A stretch of DNA of 64,000 bases, taken from positions 366,307 to 430,306 of the forward strand of contig NZ_JAMXQV010000007.1 of NCBI RefSeq assembly GCF_024703995.1. The letters run 5' to 3'. The notes below the pieces were generated by a model, which was given only the letters and a program-made list of their open reading frames with translations, made no database searches and was not told the origin of the DNA. Positions 53,327 to 62,461 of the stretch are shown piece by piece. Position numbers and translations under genes: made by a program. Numbering within the stretch: position 1 is the first letter of the stretch; each line of letters opens with the position of its first letter. This DNA comes from Amycolatopsis iheyensis (GTDB lineage Bacteria > Actinomycetota > Actinomycetes > Mycobacteriales > Pseudonocardiaceae).

Positions 53327-55005
53327 CCACCTGGCTCCAGGACTACCAGCCGGCCGGTGGCCTGTGGGTCTCGGCGCTGCTCGCCGCGCTGCCGATCATC
53401 GTGCTGCTGGTCGCGCTCGGCGTGGTCCGCCTCTCCGCGCACCTCTCCGCGGCGCTCGCGCTGGTCACCGCGCTCGGCGTCGCCCTGCTGCTGTACCGGA
53501 TGCCGGCCGCGCTGGCGTTCGACTCCGCCGCGATGGGTGTGCTGTTCGGCGTGTGGTCGGTGGCCTGGATCGCCTTCCACGCCGTGTACTTCCACAACGT
53601 CACGGTCGCCACCGGCCGGTTCGACAGCATCAAGCGCGTGCTCGCCGGGTTCAGCGAGGACCGGCGGCTGCAGGCGCTGCTCATCGCGTTCGGGTTCGGC
53701 GCGCTGCTCGAAGGCGTCGCGGGTGGCGGGTCGCCGATCGCGATCACCGCGGCGATGATGGCCGCGCTCGGCTTCCCGCCGGTGAAGGCCGTCGTGCTGG
53801 CGCTGCTGGCGAACACCGCGCCGGTGGCGTTCGGCGGGCTCGGCAACCCGCTGATCGTGCTCGGCCGGCTGACCGCGCCGATCATGCACCTCAAGCCCGA
53901 CCAGGCGACCGAGCTGTTCTCGGCCGCGGTCGGGCGGCAGGTGCCGGTGCTGGCGCTGATCATCCCCGGGTTCCTGGTGGTCGTCCTGGCCGGCTGGAAG
54001 CGCATGCTCGAGGTGTGGCCGGCCGTGCTGACCGCCGGGCTCGCGTTCGCGGCCATGCAGTTCGTCGCGTCGAACTACATCAGCGCCAGCCTGGTCGACG
54101 TCCTCGCCGCGCTCACCGCGATGGCCGCGCTGTGGATCCTGACGCGGTTCTGGCAGCCCGCGTCGGTGTGGCGCTTCGACGGTGAAGAAAGCGCTGTCTC
54201 GACCGCGGTGAAATCCGAGCGCGGCGCGCTGTATGCGTGGACGCCGTACATCATCCTGATCCTGGCGATCTTCCTGTCGCGGATCGGGACGATCTTCAAG
54301 AACCTGCCGGCCTGGCTGGACCTGACGAAGCTGCTGCACAAGGCGGACTGGGTGTTCGCCTGGCCGGGGCTGCACAACCACGTCGTCCAGCACCCGCCGA
54401 TCACGGCGAAGAACGCGCCCTACGCGGCGACGTTCACCGTGGACTTCCTGTTCTCCCCGGGCACGGTGGCGCTGATCGCGGCGGTGATCGCCGGGTTCGC
54501 GATGGGTGGCCGGGCGGGGCTGCTGGTCAAGACGTACCGGCAGACGCTGGTCCAGATGCGCTGGGCGCTCGCGACGATCTTCATGATCCTGGCGATCGCG
54601 TTCGTGATGAACTACTCGGGCGCGACGCAGACGCTGGGCCTGGCCCTGGCGACGACGGGCGCGGTCTTCCCGCTGTTCTCGGCGTACATCGGCTGGCTGG
54701 GTGTGTTCCTGACCGGCTCGGACGCGTCGACGAACAGCCTGTTCGGCCCGATGCAGGTGATTTCGGCGCAGCAGCTGAACCTGAACCCGATCCTGGCGGG
54801 CGCGACGAACACGTCCGGCGGCGTGATGGGCAAGATGATCTCACCGCAGAACCTCTCGATCGGCGCGACGGCGATCGGCCAGAGCGGCAAGGAGGGGTCG
54901 TTGCTGCGGCAGACGTTCCTGTGGTCGCTGCTGCTGACCGCGGTGGTCGGCGTGATCTCCCTGCTGCAGGCGACGATCCTGACGGCGATGATCCCGTCGC
55001 CCTAG
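53323..55005 (+). CDS. lctP: L-lactate/glycolate permease (LctP family)
   Basis: 560 residues with about 12-14 membrane helices. GFGALLEGVAGGGSPIAITAAMM (first part), LLANTAPVAFGGLGNPLIVL and TGSDASTNSLFGPMQV are the three LctP signatures. It should import L-lactate, D-lactate or glycolate with protons. It is the second gene of an IclR-permease operon. No lactate dehydrogenase gene (lldD or lutABC) is beside it. Confidence 0.93.
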   Translation: MTTWLQDYQPAGGLWVSALLAALPIIVLLVALGVVRLSAHLSAALALVTALGVALLLYRMPAALAFDSAAMGVLFGVWSVAWIAFHAVYFHNVTVATGRFDSIKRVLAGFSEDRRLQALLIAFGFGALLEGVAGGGSPIAITAAMMAALGFPPVKAVVLALLANTAPVAFGGLGNPLIVLGRLTAPIMHLKPDQATELFSAAVGRQVPVLALIIPGFLVVVLAGWKRMLEVWPAVLTAGLAFAAMQFVASNYISASLVDVLAALTAMAALWILTRFWQPASVWRFDGEESAVSTAVKSERGALYAWTPYIILILAIFLSRIGTIFKNLPAWLDLTKLLHKADWVFAWPGLHNHVVQHPPITAKNAPYAATFTVDFLFSPGTVALIAAVIAGFAMGGRAGLLVKTYRQTLVQMRWALATIFMILAIAFVMNYSGATQTLGLALATTGAVFPLFSAYIGWLGVFLTGSDASTNSLFGPMQVISAQQLNLNPILAGATNTSGGVMGKMISPQNLSIGATAIGQSGKEGSLLRQTFLWSLLLTAVVGVISLLQATILTAMIPSP

Positions 55006-55015
55006 GCTGGGCGGC

Positions 55016-55570
55016 ATGAGTGGTGAGTCGCTTGCGTCCTTCGGGTACGAACTGGGCCTGCTGAAGCGCATCCGGCGCTCGGGCTGGTGGCACGCGGGCG
55101 TCCGCGACCCGGAGTCGGTCGGCGAGCACAGCCTGCGCGCGGCCCAGCTGGCGGCGTTGATCGCGGCGGAGGAGGGCGCCGCCCCGGAGCGGGCGGCGTT
55201 CCTCGCGCTGTGGCACGACACGCAGGAGACCCGGACGGGCGACCTGCCGCTGACGGCTGTGGAGTACTTGAAGAAGCCGGAGCCGCGGGAGATCACGGCG
55301 GACCAGACGGCTTCGCTGCCCTCGCGGTCGCGTGAGCTGGTGCGCTCGGCGGTCGACGAGTACGAGACGCGGTCGTCGGCGGAGGCGTTGTGCGCGAAGG
55401 ATGCGGACAAGCTGGAGATGTTGTTGCAGGCGTTGGAGTACCGGGACGTCGGGGTGCGGCCGGTGGACGAGTGGATCGAGTCGGCGCGGAAGGGCCTGAA
55501 GACGGAGACGGCGCGGAAGATCGCGGCGGCGGCGTTGACGCTGTCACCGCTGTCTTGGCGGGGGCGTTAG
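55016..55570 (+). CDS. HD-domain hydrolase (YfbR/HDDC2-like nucleotidase)
   Basis: 184 residues. The metal site is made by H38 (VGEHSLRAA), H-D in LALWHDTQETRTGDLP and the distal D in CAKDADKLEML. L-x-R-I-x-R-x-G-W at the N-terminus fits the 5'-deoxyribonucleotidase group, which removes phosphate from dNMPs. The ATG is 10 bp after the permease stop, so it may share the transcript. The stop overlaps a convergent gene by 4 bases. Confidence 0.85.
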   Translation: MSGESLASFGYELGLLKRIRRSGWWHAGVRDPESVGEHSLRAAQLAALIAAEEGAAPERAAFLALWHDTQETRTGDLPLTAVEYLKKPEPREITADQTASLPSRSRELVRSAVDEYETRSSAEALCAKDADKLEMLLQALEYRDVGVRPVDEWIESARKGLKTETARKIAAAALTLSPLSWRGR

Positions 55571-56334
55571 TCGAACGCCGCGGAACTGATGGTTCCGTCA
55601 GCGATGGTGTGCGCGATCAAGCTGTGCGCCTCGCGGAACTGCTTCCGCGACTGTGTGAACAGGTAGACATCGGCAAGCAGGGTCGCAGCGATGAGGAGCG
55701 CTTGAAGCCACGTCGGTGCGGCCAGATTCACGCACACCGCGACGGCGAGCACCGGCAACGGGAACAAGATCGCATCTCGGAACTCACTCTCCGATTTGAT
55801 GCGACTGAATTCCGCGTACAGCTCGGGCTTCGCGACTATCAGGCGCGGCGACAAGTGCAACACCTCGCGCACCGCGCCTAGCGCCCTCCGATCGACCTCG
55901 TAGTCGATGACGCCGCGCGGACTGGCCTCGGAAGCTTCCGCCTCTTGATGCCGCCGTTCATTTTCGCGTGCACGGTCACGTACTCGGGAGACAGCTCGGC
56001 CACTCAACGGTCGGAACAACCCTCGCAACCCCCGCGGTCGACTGTCGAGGTCAGCTGTGGTGAGCCGCCGCAGGTAGCCGTAGCTGATCCGGAAGAAGGT
56101 TGCCTGGACCAGGCTGCCCGTCACCTCGCCGATCAGCAGGCACAGCACGCTGATCGCGGCGAGCCGACCACCAGTCCCGAACAACGCCAGCAGCTCCCGC
56201 GCCGGCTTCCCCAACAACCCGGTCGACGGCCGGGCGTGGTGGCCGATCAGCAGCCAGCCGGCGCAGAACCACATGTAGCCCGCCACCAGCGCGCTACGGA
56301 CGTCCCGGAAGCCCGGCAGCAGGGACGCGAGCAC
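55567..56334 (-). CDS. Membrane protein of unknown function
   Basis: 255 residues; I do not recognise the family. Two membrane helices lie in the N-terminal part (about 15-33 and 55-78) and two near the C-terminus (about 190-208 and 210-228). Between them is a charged cytosolic region rich in Arg and Glu (about 90-150). Codon and base use are slightly less G+C-rich than the neighbours. The GTG start is 4 bp after the ECF sigma gene, so it could be in that operon. It overlaps the convergent HD gene by 4 bp. Confidence 0.6.
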   Translation of the reverse strand: MLASLLPGFRDVRSALVAGYMWFCAGWLLIGHHARPSTGLLGKPARELLALFGTGGRLAAISVLCLLIGEVTGSLVQATFFRISYGYLRRLTTADLDSRPRGLRGLFRPLSGRAVSRVRDRARENERRHQEAEASEASPRGVIDYEVDRRALGAVREVLHLSPRLIVAKPELYAEFSRIKSESEFRDAILFPLPVLAVAVCVNLAAPTWLQALLIAATLLADVYLFTQSRKQFREAHSLIAHTIADGTISSAAFD

Positions 56335-56338
56335 AGCC

Positions 56339-57604
56339 CTACCGGCCCACCGCCGTCGCGCGGTCGAGCAGCAGCGCCCGCTCCCGCGCGTTCTCCGTCA
56401 TCTCCGCCGCCCGTCTGAACTCCTGCTCCGCCTCCTCGAGCCGCCCGAGCTTCTGCAGCAGATCTCCGCGGACGCTCGGGAGCAGGTGGTAGTCCTTCAG
56501 CGCCGGTTCGCCGGCCACCGCGTCGACCACCGCCAGGCCCGCGCCGGGGCCGTACGCCATCGCCACCGCCACTCCGCGGTTCAGCTCGATCACTGGTGAC
56601 GGCTGGAGCTTGCCCAGACCCTCGTACAGCGCCGCGATGCGGGACCAGTCCGTCTCGTCCGCGTGACGCGCTCGCGCGTGGCAAGCCGCGATCGCCGCCT
56701 GGGCCGAGTACGGGCCGTACGCGCCCTCCGCGATCTGCTCCGACAGCGTCAGGGCCGCCAAGCCGTGCTGGATCAGCAGCCTGTCCCAGCGTGAGCGGTC
56801 CTGGTCGAGCAGGAGCACCGGCTCGCCGTTCGGGCCCGTGCGGGCCTTCGCGCGCGACGATTGCAGCTCCATCAGCGCGACCAGCCCGTGCACCTCGGAC
56901 TCGCCCGGCATCAGGCCGGCCAGCACGCGGCCGAGGCGCATCGCCTCCTCGCACAGCGCCGGGCGCATCCAGTCGTCGCCGCGGGTGGCCGAATAGCCCT
57001 CGTTGAACACCAGGTAGATGACCTCGAGCACGGACGACAGCCGCGCGACGCGCTCGTCGCCCTCCGGGACCTCGAACGGGACCTTCGCCGCCGCGAGGGC
57101 CTTCTTCGCGCGGACGATCCGTTGCGCGATCGTCGATTCGCGGACCAGGAAGGCGCGTGCGATCTCGTCGGTCGTCAGGCCGCCGAGCATGCGCAACGTC
57201 AGCGCGACCCGGGCCTGGGTGTTGAGCACCGGGTGGCAGGCGACGAACACCAGGCGCAGCAGGTCGTCCTCGATGTGGTCGTCGAGGCCCGCGTCGAAGT
57301 CGGGCAGCACGCCCTCGCCGACCTGCTGGCCCCGGCCGACCTCTTCGAGCTTCTCCGCGTACCGCTCGTTGCGGCGGAACTGATCGACCGCGCGGCGCTT
57401 GGCGATGGTCATCAGCCACGCGCCGGGGTTGCGCGGCACGCCGGACTCCGGCCACTGCTCCAGCGCCGCGACCAGCGCGTCCTGCGCCAGCTCTTCGGCC
57501 AGCCCGACGTCGCCGCGAGCCATCCGGGCCAGGCCCGCGATGAGCCGCGGCGACTCGATCCGCCAGACCGTTTCGACCGTTCTTCGGGCGTCCGCAACCG
57601 TCAC
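56339..57604 (-). CDS. ECF sigma factor with C-terminal extension (ECF42-type)
   Basis: 421 residues. Sigma region 2 (about 20-90) has LAEELAQDALVAALEQWP and NPGAWLMTIAKRRAVDQFRR. Region 4 (about 125-180) has LGGLTTDEIARAFLVRESTI. The long C-terminal extension (about 190-421) ends in TPR-like helices, as in DUF6596-containing sigma factors. ECF42 members sit next to DGPF/YCII genes, and two such genes lie immediately upstream here. The extension is thought to regulate the sigma factor in place of a classical anti-sigma. The GTG has a weak ribosome site. Confidence 0.88.
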   Translation of the reverse strand: MTVADARRTVETVWRIESPRLIAGLARMARGDVGLAEELAQDALVAALEQWPESGVPRNPGAWLMTIAKRRAVDQFRRNERYAEKLEEVGRGQQVGEGVLPDFDAGLDDHIEDDLLRLVFVACHPVLNTQARVALTLRMLGGLTTDEIARAFLVRESTIAQRIVRAKKALAAAKVPFEVPEGDERVARLSSVLEVIYLVFNEGYSATRGDDWMRPALCEEAMRLGRVLAGLMPGESEVHGLVALMELQSSRAKARTGPNGEPVLLLDQDRSRWDRLLIQHGLAALTLSEQIAEGAYGPYSAQAAIAACHARARHADETDWSRIAALYEGLGKLQPSPVIELNRGVAVAMAYGPGAGLAVVDAVAGEPALKDYHLLPSVRGDLLQKLGRLEEAEQEFRRAAEMTENARERALLLDRATAVGR

Positions 57605-57643
57605 CCGGCCATTCGACAGGGTGATCGGCCGCGGTGCAACCCA

Positions 57644-57994
57644 CTACCCGGCGATCGCGCGGATCTCGATGACACCACCCTTGGCCTCGGGGTTCGGCGC
57701 CTGCCGCATCAGCGCGACGACGTCCTCGAGTGATTCGCCGTTGAGCACCCAGAACCCGGCGACGAGCTCCTTCGTCTCGGCGAACGGCCCGTCGATGACC
57801 TTCGGCTCGGCGTGGCCTTCGAAGAGCACGCGCACGCCGTCCGAGCTCGCCGTGAGGCCTTCGGCGAGCACGATCCGGCCCTCGTCGAGCAGCCGCTCGT
57901 TGAACTTCGACATCTCGGCCAGCTCTTCGGCGCCGGGCTGGTACCCGGCCGCCTCGGACTCCGGGCTGGCCTTCACCATCACGAGGAAGCGCAT
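57644..57994 (-). CDS. YCII/DGPF-family protein
   Basis: 116 residues, ferredoxin-like fold. MRFLVMVKASPESEAAGYQP opens it, and V-I-D-G-P-F-A-E-T-K-E-L-V (about 71-83) contains the D-G-P-F motif that names the group. GGVIEIRAI ends it. Its ATG overlaps the preceding DGPF gene (TGATG), and the sigma gene follows after 39 bp, so three genes form one operon. Function is unknown; the YCII fold can act as a small enzyme or ligand-binding module. Confidence 0.88.
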   Translation of the reverse strand: MRFLVMVKASPESEAAGYQPGAEELAEMSKFNERLLDEGRIVLAEGLTASSDGVRVLFEGHAEPKVIDGPFAETKELVAGFWVLNGESLEDVVALMRQAPNPEAKGGVIEIRAIAG

Positions 57995-58416
57995 CACGCC
58001 TCCCCGGCGCTCTGCGCGCGAAGCCGCCCTTCGAGCTCGGCGATCTCGGGGGTCATGTTCTCGAAGTCGGCCGCCTCGGCGACGCGCCGGATCTCGACCT
58101 CGCCGCGTTCGCCCTCGGGGTTCGGCATCCGCTTGATCCACTCGACGCACTCTTCGCGGTCCCGGCACTGCAGGATCCAGAAGCCGCCGACGAGCTCCTT
58201 CGACTCGGTGAACGGCCCGTCGACGACGCTGGGCGCCGACTTGCCGTCGAAGACCACCCGCGCGCCTTCCGAGCTGGGCGCGAGGCCTTCACCGGCGAGC
58301 AGGACGCCGGCCTTGACCATCTCTTCGTTGAACTTCGCCATCTCGGCGAGCAGCTCGGTGCTGGGGCCCTGGGTCTCGGCGCCCTCGTTCGTCTTGACGA
58401 TCACCATGAACCGCAT
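57994..58416 (-). CDS. YCII/DGPF-family protein (paralogue, longer)
   Basis: 140 residues. MRFMVIVKTNEGAE opens it, V-V-D-G-P-F-T-E-S-K-E-L-V (about 67-79) is the DGPF motif, and RGEVEIRRVAEAADF is followed by a helical tail of about 25 residues missing from the paralogue. It is the first gene of the DGPF-DGPF-sigma operon. GGGAGACCGCG precedes the ATG. The two paralogues are about 40-50 per cent identical by eye. Confidence 0.88.
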   Translation of the reverse strand: MRFMVIVKTNEGAETQGPSTELLAEMAKFNEEMVKAGVLLAGEGLAPSSEGARVVFDGKSAPSVVDGPFTESKELVGGFWILQCRDREECVEWIKRMPNPEGERGEVEIRRVAEAADFENMTPEIAELEGRLRAQSAGEA

Positions 58417-58594
58417 CGCGGTCTCCCTTCGGTCGTGTCCTGCCTACGCGTCGAACGGCCCGGCGCCGGATCGACAGCCAGCCGGAAAAAGTTTTGGCGC
58501 GGGAAAAGTAGCAGCTCAGGACGGCTTCGGGCGGACATTTCGGGCGGGGATGCGCGAGCGGGCCGGTAAGCGGCCTGCCGCGAGGCGCACCGGC

Positions 58595-58600
58595 TAACCT
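58595..58600 (+). promoter_or_regulatory. -10 box (TAACCT) for a leaderless transcript
   Basis: TAACCT is 6 bases before the GTG at 58607, and no ribosome site is present. Confidence 0.45.
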
Positions 58601-58606
58601 GCCGTC

Positions 58607-59587
58607 GTGGCGGTTCTTCCCGACGATCTCTCCTCCGCGCTCGACGACGAGCTCGGCAAGCACCCCTTGGCGCGGCTCACCCAGTCCGTCGACCGGCTCA
58701 GCGCGCGCTACCGCCAAGGTGACGCCGCCACTTCGCCGATCCTCGGCTCCGAAGTCGACGTCGCCGCGTACGCCGGCTACCGGATGCCGGCCACCTTCGC
58801 CGCCGTACACGCTGTGCTCGCCGAAGCCGCTTCGCGCGCTCCCGGCTTCGCGCCGAGGACTCAGATCGATGTCGGCGGGGGCACCGGGGCCGCGGTGTGG
58901 GCGGCCGCGGAAGTCTGGCCGTCGCTCGCCCAGTGCACCGTGCTCGAGCAGGTCGCCGGGGCCATCGGGCTCGGGAAGCGGCTGGCCGCCGGTGCCGGGC
59001 ACGCCGCCGTCCGGGACACGCAGTGGCGGCGGGGGCTCGTCGATCCCGCCGGGCCCACGCCGGAAGCGGACCTCGTCACGCTGTCCTACGTACTCGGCGA
59101 GCTGCCCGAAGCCGGCCGCCCCGACGTCGTGCGGTGGCTGGCCGCGAAGGCCGGGACGGTCGCGCTGATCGAGCCGGGCACCCCCGCGGGCTTCGAACGG
59201 ATCCGGGCCGCGCGCGCCGAGCTGGTCGAACTCGGCCTGCACGTCGTCGCGCCGTGCCCGCACGACGGCGCGTGCCCGATCGTGGCCGGTGCGGACTGGT
59301 GCCACTTCGCCGCGCGGCTGCCGCGCTCGGGCCTGCACCGCCGGCTCAAGGCGGGCACGCTCGGCTTCGAGGACGAGAAGTTCGCGTACGTCGTCGCTTC
59401 GCGGCAGGCGCCGGAGCGGCCGGACGCGCGGATCATCCGGCACCCCAAGAAGCACAAGGGCTGGGTCGCGCTCGACCTCTGCACCACCGACGGGCTCAAG
59501 CCCGGCGTGGCCGTGTCGAAGAAACAGGGCCCGAAGTACCGCGCGGCCCGCGACGCCGAATGGGGCGACAGCTGGTCGACGAACTGA
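58607..59587 (+). CDS. Rsm22-like methyltransferase-fold protein
   Basis: 326 residues. The SAM-binding region is TQIDVGGGTGAAVWAAAEVW (about 86-105). YVLGELPEAGR (acid and family motif) and VALIEPGTPAGFERI follow. The cysteine-rich segment PCPHDGACPI with DWCHFAARLPRS (about 208-240) is characteristic of Rsm22/METTL17 proteins, where cysteines may hold an iron-sulfur cluster. The family assists small-ribosomal-subunit assembly in mitochondria; the bacterial role is less clear. The GTG is fixed by the leaderless promoter. Confidence 0.85.
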   Translation: MAVLPDDLSSALDDELGKHPLARLTQSVDRLSARYRQGDAATSPILGSEVDVAAYAGYRMPATFAAVHAVLAEAASRAPGFAPRTQIDVGGGTGAAVWAAAEVWPSLAQCTVLEQVAGAIGLGKRLAAGAGHAAVRDTQWRRGLVDPAGPTPEADLVTLSYVLGELPEAGRPDVVRWLAAKAGTVALIEPGTPAGFERIRAARAELVELGLHVVAPCPHDGACPIVAGADWCHFAARLPRSGLHRRLKAGTLGFEDEKFAYVVASRQAPERPDARIIRHPKKHKGWVALDLCTTDGLKPGVAVSKKQGPKYRAARDAEWGDSWSTN

Positions 59588-59612
59588 TCCCGCCGTGGCA
59601 GGGTGATCCGCC

Positions 59613-60188
59613 ATGGGGAAGGTCATCGCGGAGATCAGCATGTCGGCCGACGGGATCGTGGCCGGGCCGGACACCAGCGCCGAACACCGGCTCGGCAAGG
59701 ACGGCGACCTGCTGCACGAATGGATGTTCGAGGGCTCCGACGCCGACACCGAGGTGAGTGCCCGGCTCTTCGACGGCACCGGCGCGTTCGTCGTCGGGCG
59801 CACGATGTTCGACGTCGGCGTCGATCCGTGGGGTGACGACGGCACGTTCAAGAAGCCGGTCTTCGTCGTGACGAACCGGCCGCACGAGCCGGTGGTGAAG
59901 GGCCCGACGACGTTCACCTTCGTCACCGACGGCCCGGAAAGCGCGCTGCGGCAAGCACGGGCCGCGGCCGGCGAGGACAACGTCGTGCTGATGGGCGGCG
60001 GCACGACCCTGCGGCAGTACCTGCTGGCCGGCCTGGTCGACGAGCTGCGCCTGCACGTGGTCCCGCTGCTGTTCGGCGCCGGAGTCCGCCTCTTCGACGC
60101 CGAGGTCGGCGCGCACGTCCGCCTCGAACGCACCGCGGTGGCCGAGACGCCGAACGCGACGCACCTGACGTTCCGCGTGCTGCGCTAG
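59613..60188 (+). CDS. DHFR/RibD C-terminal-type reductase (second)
   Basis: 191 residues. ISMSADGIVAGPD opens the fold, AFVVGRTMFDVG and FVVTNRP follow, and NVVLMGGGTTLRQYLLAGLVDE (first part about 128-147) contains the G-G-G nucleotide site. It belongs to the same broad family as the protein at 33601 but is divergent from it. The ATG follows GGCAGGGTGATCCGCC, a fair ribosome site. Its stop overlaps the convergent DinB/SCP2 gene by 4 bases. Confidence 0.85.
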   Translation: MGKVIAEISMSADGIVAGPDTSAEHRLGKDGDLLHEWMFEGSDADTEVSARLFDGTGAFVVGRTMFDVGVDPWGDDGTFKKPVFVVTNRPHEPVVKGPTTFTFVTDGPESALRQARAAAGEDNVVLMGGGTTLRQYLLAGLVDELRLHVVPLLFGAGVRLFDAEVGAHVRLERTAVAETPNATHLTFRVLR

Positions 60189-61027
60189 GGCATCTTCACC
60201 GTCCGCAGGAAGGCCGGCAGCAGCCACGGCCGCCGGCCGCCGAGGCGGACTCCGCCGCTCAGCACCGCCCTGGCCTTGCCGACGCGGCCGAACATCATCA
60301 GCACCAGCACCGCCGGGTCGAACGTCAGGCGGATGTCCGCGCGGCCGTCGGGTTCCGTCGCGCTCAGGGTGCGTTCGTGCAGCACCAGCATCACCGGCTT
60401 CAGGTGCGGCGACCGGAACTCCGCGGTGATCCGCCGCGGCGACGGCACGGCGTCGTCGAGGAGCCGGCCGAGGTCGTTGCGGACGATGCCGACGAAGAAC
60501 AGCTCCATGAACATCGCCGAGTGCGCCGGGTCGATCGACCACGGCCGGCCGGTCACGCGGGCGATGTCGCGGCCGTGGATCAGCATCTCGTTGAGCAGGT
60601 GCGCGAGCATGCCCGGCACCGGCACCCGGCTGCCGCCCAGCCACGTCGCGAGCCGCCCGGCGTCGTAGTCGCGGCTGACCGCCAGCACCTCCGCGACGTC
60701 CGCGCGCAGCCGCTCCGCCAGCCGGTGCGGGTCGCGTTCGGGGTAGACCCGCTGCGCGATCTCGTTCGTCGCCTCGACCGTCTCGATGGTGGACGTGGCG
60801 ATCGGCTCGGTCAGCTCCGGCAGCGGCAGCGGGCCGCCGTCGTCCTTGATCAGGGCCGTGTAGACGAGGGCGATCCAGCCGACGTGCGCCGCCGTCTCGA
60901 CGATCGACCACTTCCCGATGGCCTTCGCGTGCGGGTCCGGCGCGTTCTCGACGACGGTGGCGAAGCGCTCGCCGGCCTCGGCGAAGGCTGCCCGGACCGC
61001 TTGCCACTGCGCGAGTGCGATCGTCAT
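60185..61027 (-). CDS. DinB/maleylpyruvate isomerase-type protein with SCP2-like tail
   Basis: 280 residues. The N-terminal bundle has the metal-site pieces GKWSIVETAAHVGW (His near 48) and HLLNEMLIHGRDIAR (H-x-x-x-E-x-x-x-H, about 143-152). The C-terminal half (about 190-280) is SCP2-like, with RADIRLTFDPAVLVLMMFG. It resembles the protein at 17905 in layout. A mycothiol-linked reaction is likely but untested. The ATG is 52 bp from the divergent kinase gene. Confidence 0.75.
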   Translation of the reverse strand: MTIALAQWQAVRAAFAEAGERFATVVENAPDPHAKAIGKWSIVETAAHVGWIALVYTALIKDDGGPLPLPELTEPIATSTIETVEATNEIAQRVYPERDPHRLAERLRADVAEVLAVSRDYDAGRLATWLGGSRVPVPGMLAHLLNEMLIHGRDIARVTGRPWSIDPAHSAMFMELFFVGIVRNDLGRLLDDAVPSPRRITAEFRSPHLKPVMLVLHERTLSATEPDGRADIRLTFDPAVLVLMMFGRVGKARAVLSGGVRLGGRRPWLLPAFLRTVKMP

Positions 61028-61066
61028 GGGTCGACCGTAGCCAGCGGAACGCCGCCCCGGATCTCC

Positions 61067-61072
61067 TAAGCT
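61067..61072 (+). promoter_or_regulatory. -10 box (TAAGCT) for a leaderless transcript
   Basis: TAAGCT is 7 bases before the ATG at 61080, with no ribosome site. Confidence 0.45.
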
Positions 61073-61079
61073 GCGGCAC

Positions 61080-62405
61080 ATGGCCCGGCTCCTGCCCCGG
61101 TCGACCCGGTGGCGGGTCGCCCTCTTCGCCGCGCTCGCCGCGGCGCTCGTCCTCGGCCTCGGGTCGTACTGGTTCGTCCAGGCGCTGCGAAGCGACCTCG
61201 AAAGCTCCGCGAACCAGCTCGCGAGCGAGAAGGCCCGCGCGGTCGCCGGCCTGCTCGACGCCGGGGTCAAGCCCGTCGACGTCGCCAGGCAGCTCGACTA
61301 CGCCGGTTACCGGATCGGCCCCGACAAGAGCTCCGGCTGCCCGGACGACCCCGGGAACACCGGCACGACCGTCGGCCAGGCCGTGGTCTACGGGCCGGAC
61401 TGCGTGCTCGGCTGGCCCTTCGGCGGTGCCGACACCGTCCTGTCGCAGTCCGGCACCCTGGACGGGAAGCACTTCGTTCAGGCGACGGTGCCGATCGACC
61501 CGGTCGGCCTCGAAACCGTCGCCACCGCCGAGCGGATCCTGTGGGGCGGCGTGCCGGCGGCCGCGCTGCTCGTCGGCGGGGTCGCCTGGTTCGCCGTCCG
61601 GCGCTCACTGCGCGCGGTGGGCGCGATCCGCGCCGAGGTCGACGGCGTGCGCGCGGGTGACCTCGGCCGCCGCGTGCCGGTGCCGGACTCCGGCGACGAG
61701 ATCACCGAACTGGCCGTGACGATGAACGCGATGCTGGCCCGGCTCGACCGGTCGGTGCGACGGCAGAGCCAGTTCACCGCGGACGCGTCGCACGAACTGC
61801 GCACGCCGCTGGCGTCGCTGCGCACCCAGCTCGAGGTGCAGCTCGCCCACCCGGACCGGCTGGACTGGCGCCGCAGCTGCGAAAACGCCGTCCTCGACGT
61901 GACGCGGATGGAGACGCTGGCCGGCGACCTGCTGCTGCTCAGCAAGCTGGACGCGGACCAGCCGGCCGGGCACGACCGGGTGGCGCTGGCCGACGTCGTG
62001 ACCGAGCACGTCGCCGCGCGAGTCCCTGGTGACGGCATCGAGGTGAGCATCGAAGCGGCACCGGTGGTGCGCGGCCATGCCGGCCGGCTGGAGCGGGTGC
62101 TGCGCAACCTCGTCGACAACGCCGAACGCCACGCGAAGAGCCGCGTGCTGATCACCCTGACCGCACTCGACGGCGAAGGCGTGCTGACCGTCGAAGACGA
62201 CGGCCCGGGCATCCCGGCCGAGGAGCGCGAGCGCGTCTTCGACCGGTTCGTGCGGCTCGACGACGACCGGGCCCGCGAAGACGACGGCGGTTCCGGGTTG
62301 GGCTTGGCGATCGCGGCGGAGATCGCGCGGGCGCACGGCGGCACGCTGCGCGTCGCCGAGAGCGCGGCCGGCGCTCGGCTGGAGCTTCGCCTGCCGCTTG
62401 CCTGA
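61080..62405 (+). CDS. Sensor histidine kinase (orphan in this window)
   Basis: 441 residues. Membrane helices lie at about 14-36 and 158-178, flanking an extracytoplasmic loop that holds two cysteines (SSGCPDD and GPDCVLG), possibly a disulphide. HAMP (RAVGAIRAEVDGVRAGDLGR), H-box FTADASHELRTPLASL, N-box LRNLVDNAERHA, and ATP boxes VEDDGPGIPAEE and GGSGLGLAIAAEI are all intact. No response regulator is adjacent on either side. The leaderless promoter fixes the start. Confidence 0.9.
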   Translation: MARLLPRSTRWRVALFAALAAALVLGLGSYWFVQALRSDLESSANQLASEKARAVAGLLDAGVKPVDVARQLDYAGYRIGPDKSSGCPDDPGNTGTTVGQAVVYGPDCVLGWPFGGADTVLSQSGTLDGKHFVQATVPIDPVGLETVATAERILWGGVPAAALLVGGVAWFAVRRSLRAVGAIRAEVDGVRAGDLGRRVPVPDSGDEITELAVTMNAMLARLDRSVRRQSQFTADASHELRTPLASLRTQLEVQLAHPDRLDWRRSCENAVLDVTRMETLAGDLLLLSKLDADQPAGHDRVALADVVTEHVAARVPGDGIEVSIEAAPVVRGHAGRLERVLRNLVDNAERHAKSRVLITLTALDGEGVLTVEDDGPGIPAEERERVFDRFVRLDDDRAREDDGGSGLGLAIAAEIARAHGGTLRVAESAAGARLELRLPLA

Positions 62406-62461
62406 AGGCTTCTTCAGCTCGCTTAAGGTCCGGTTCAGCGTGGCCGCACGAGCATCCCGCC

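Noticed and set aside
59496..61472. A 658-codon minus-strand open frame
   Set aside because: It crosses several well-supported genes in the wrong phase and has no motif.
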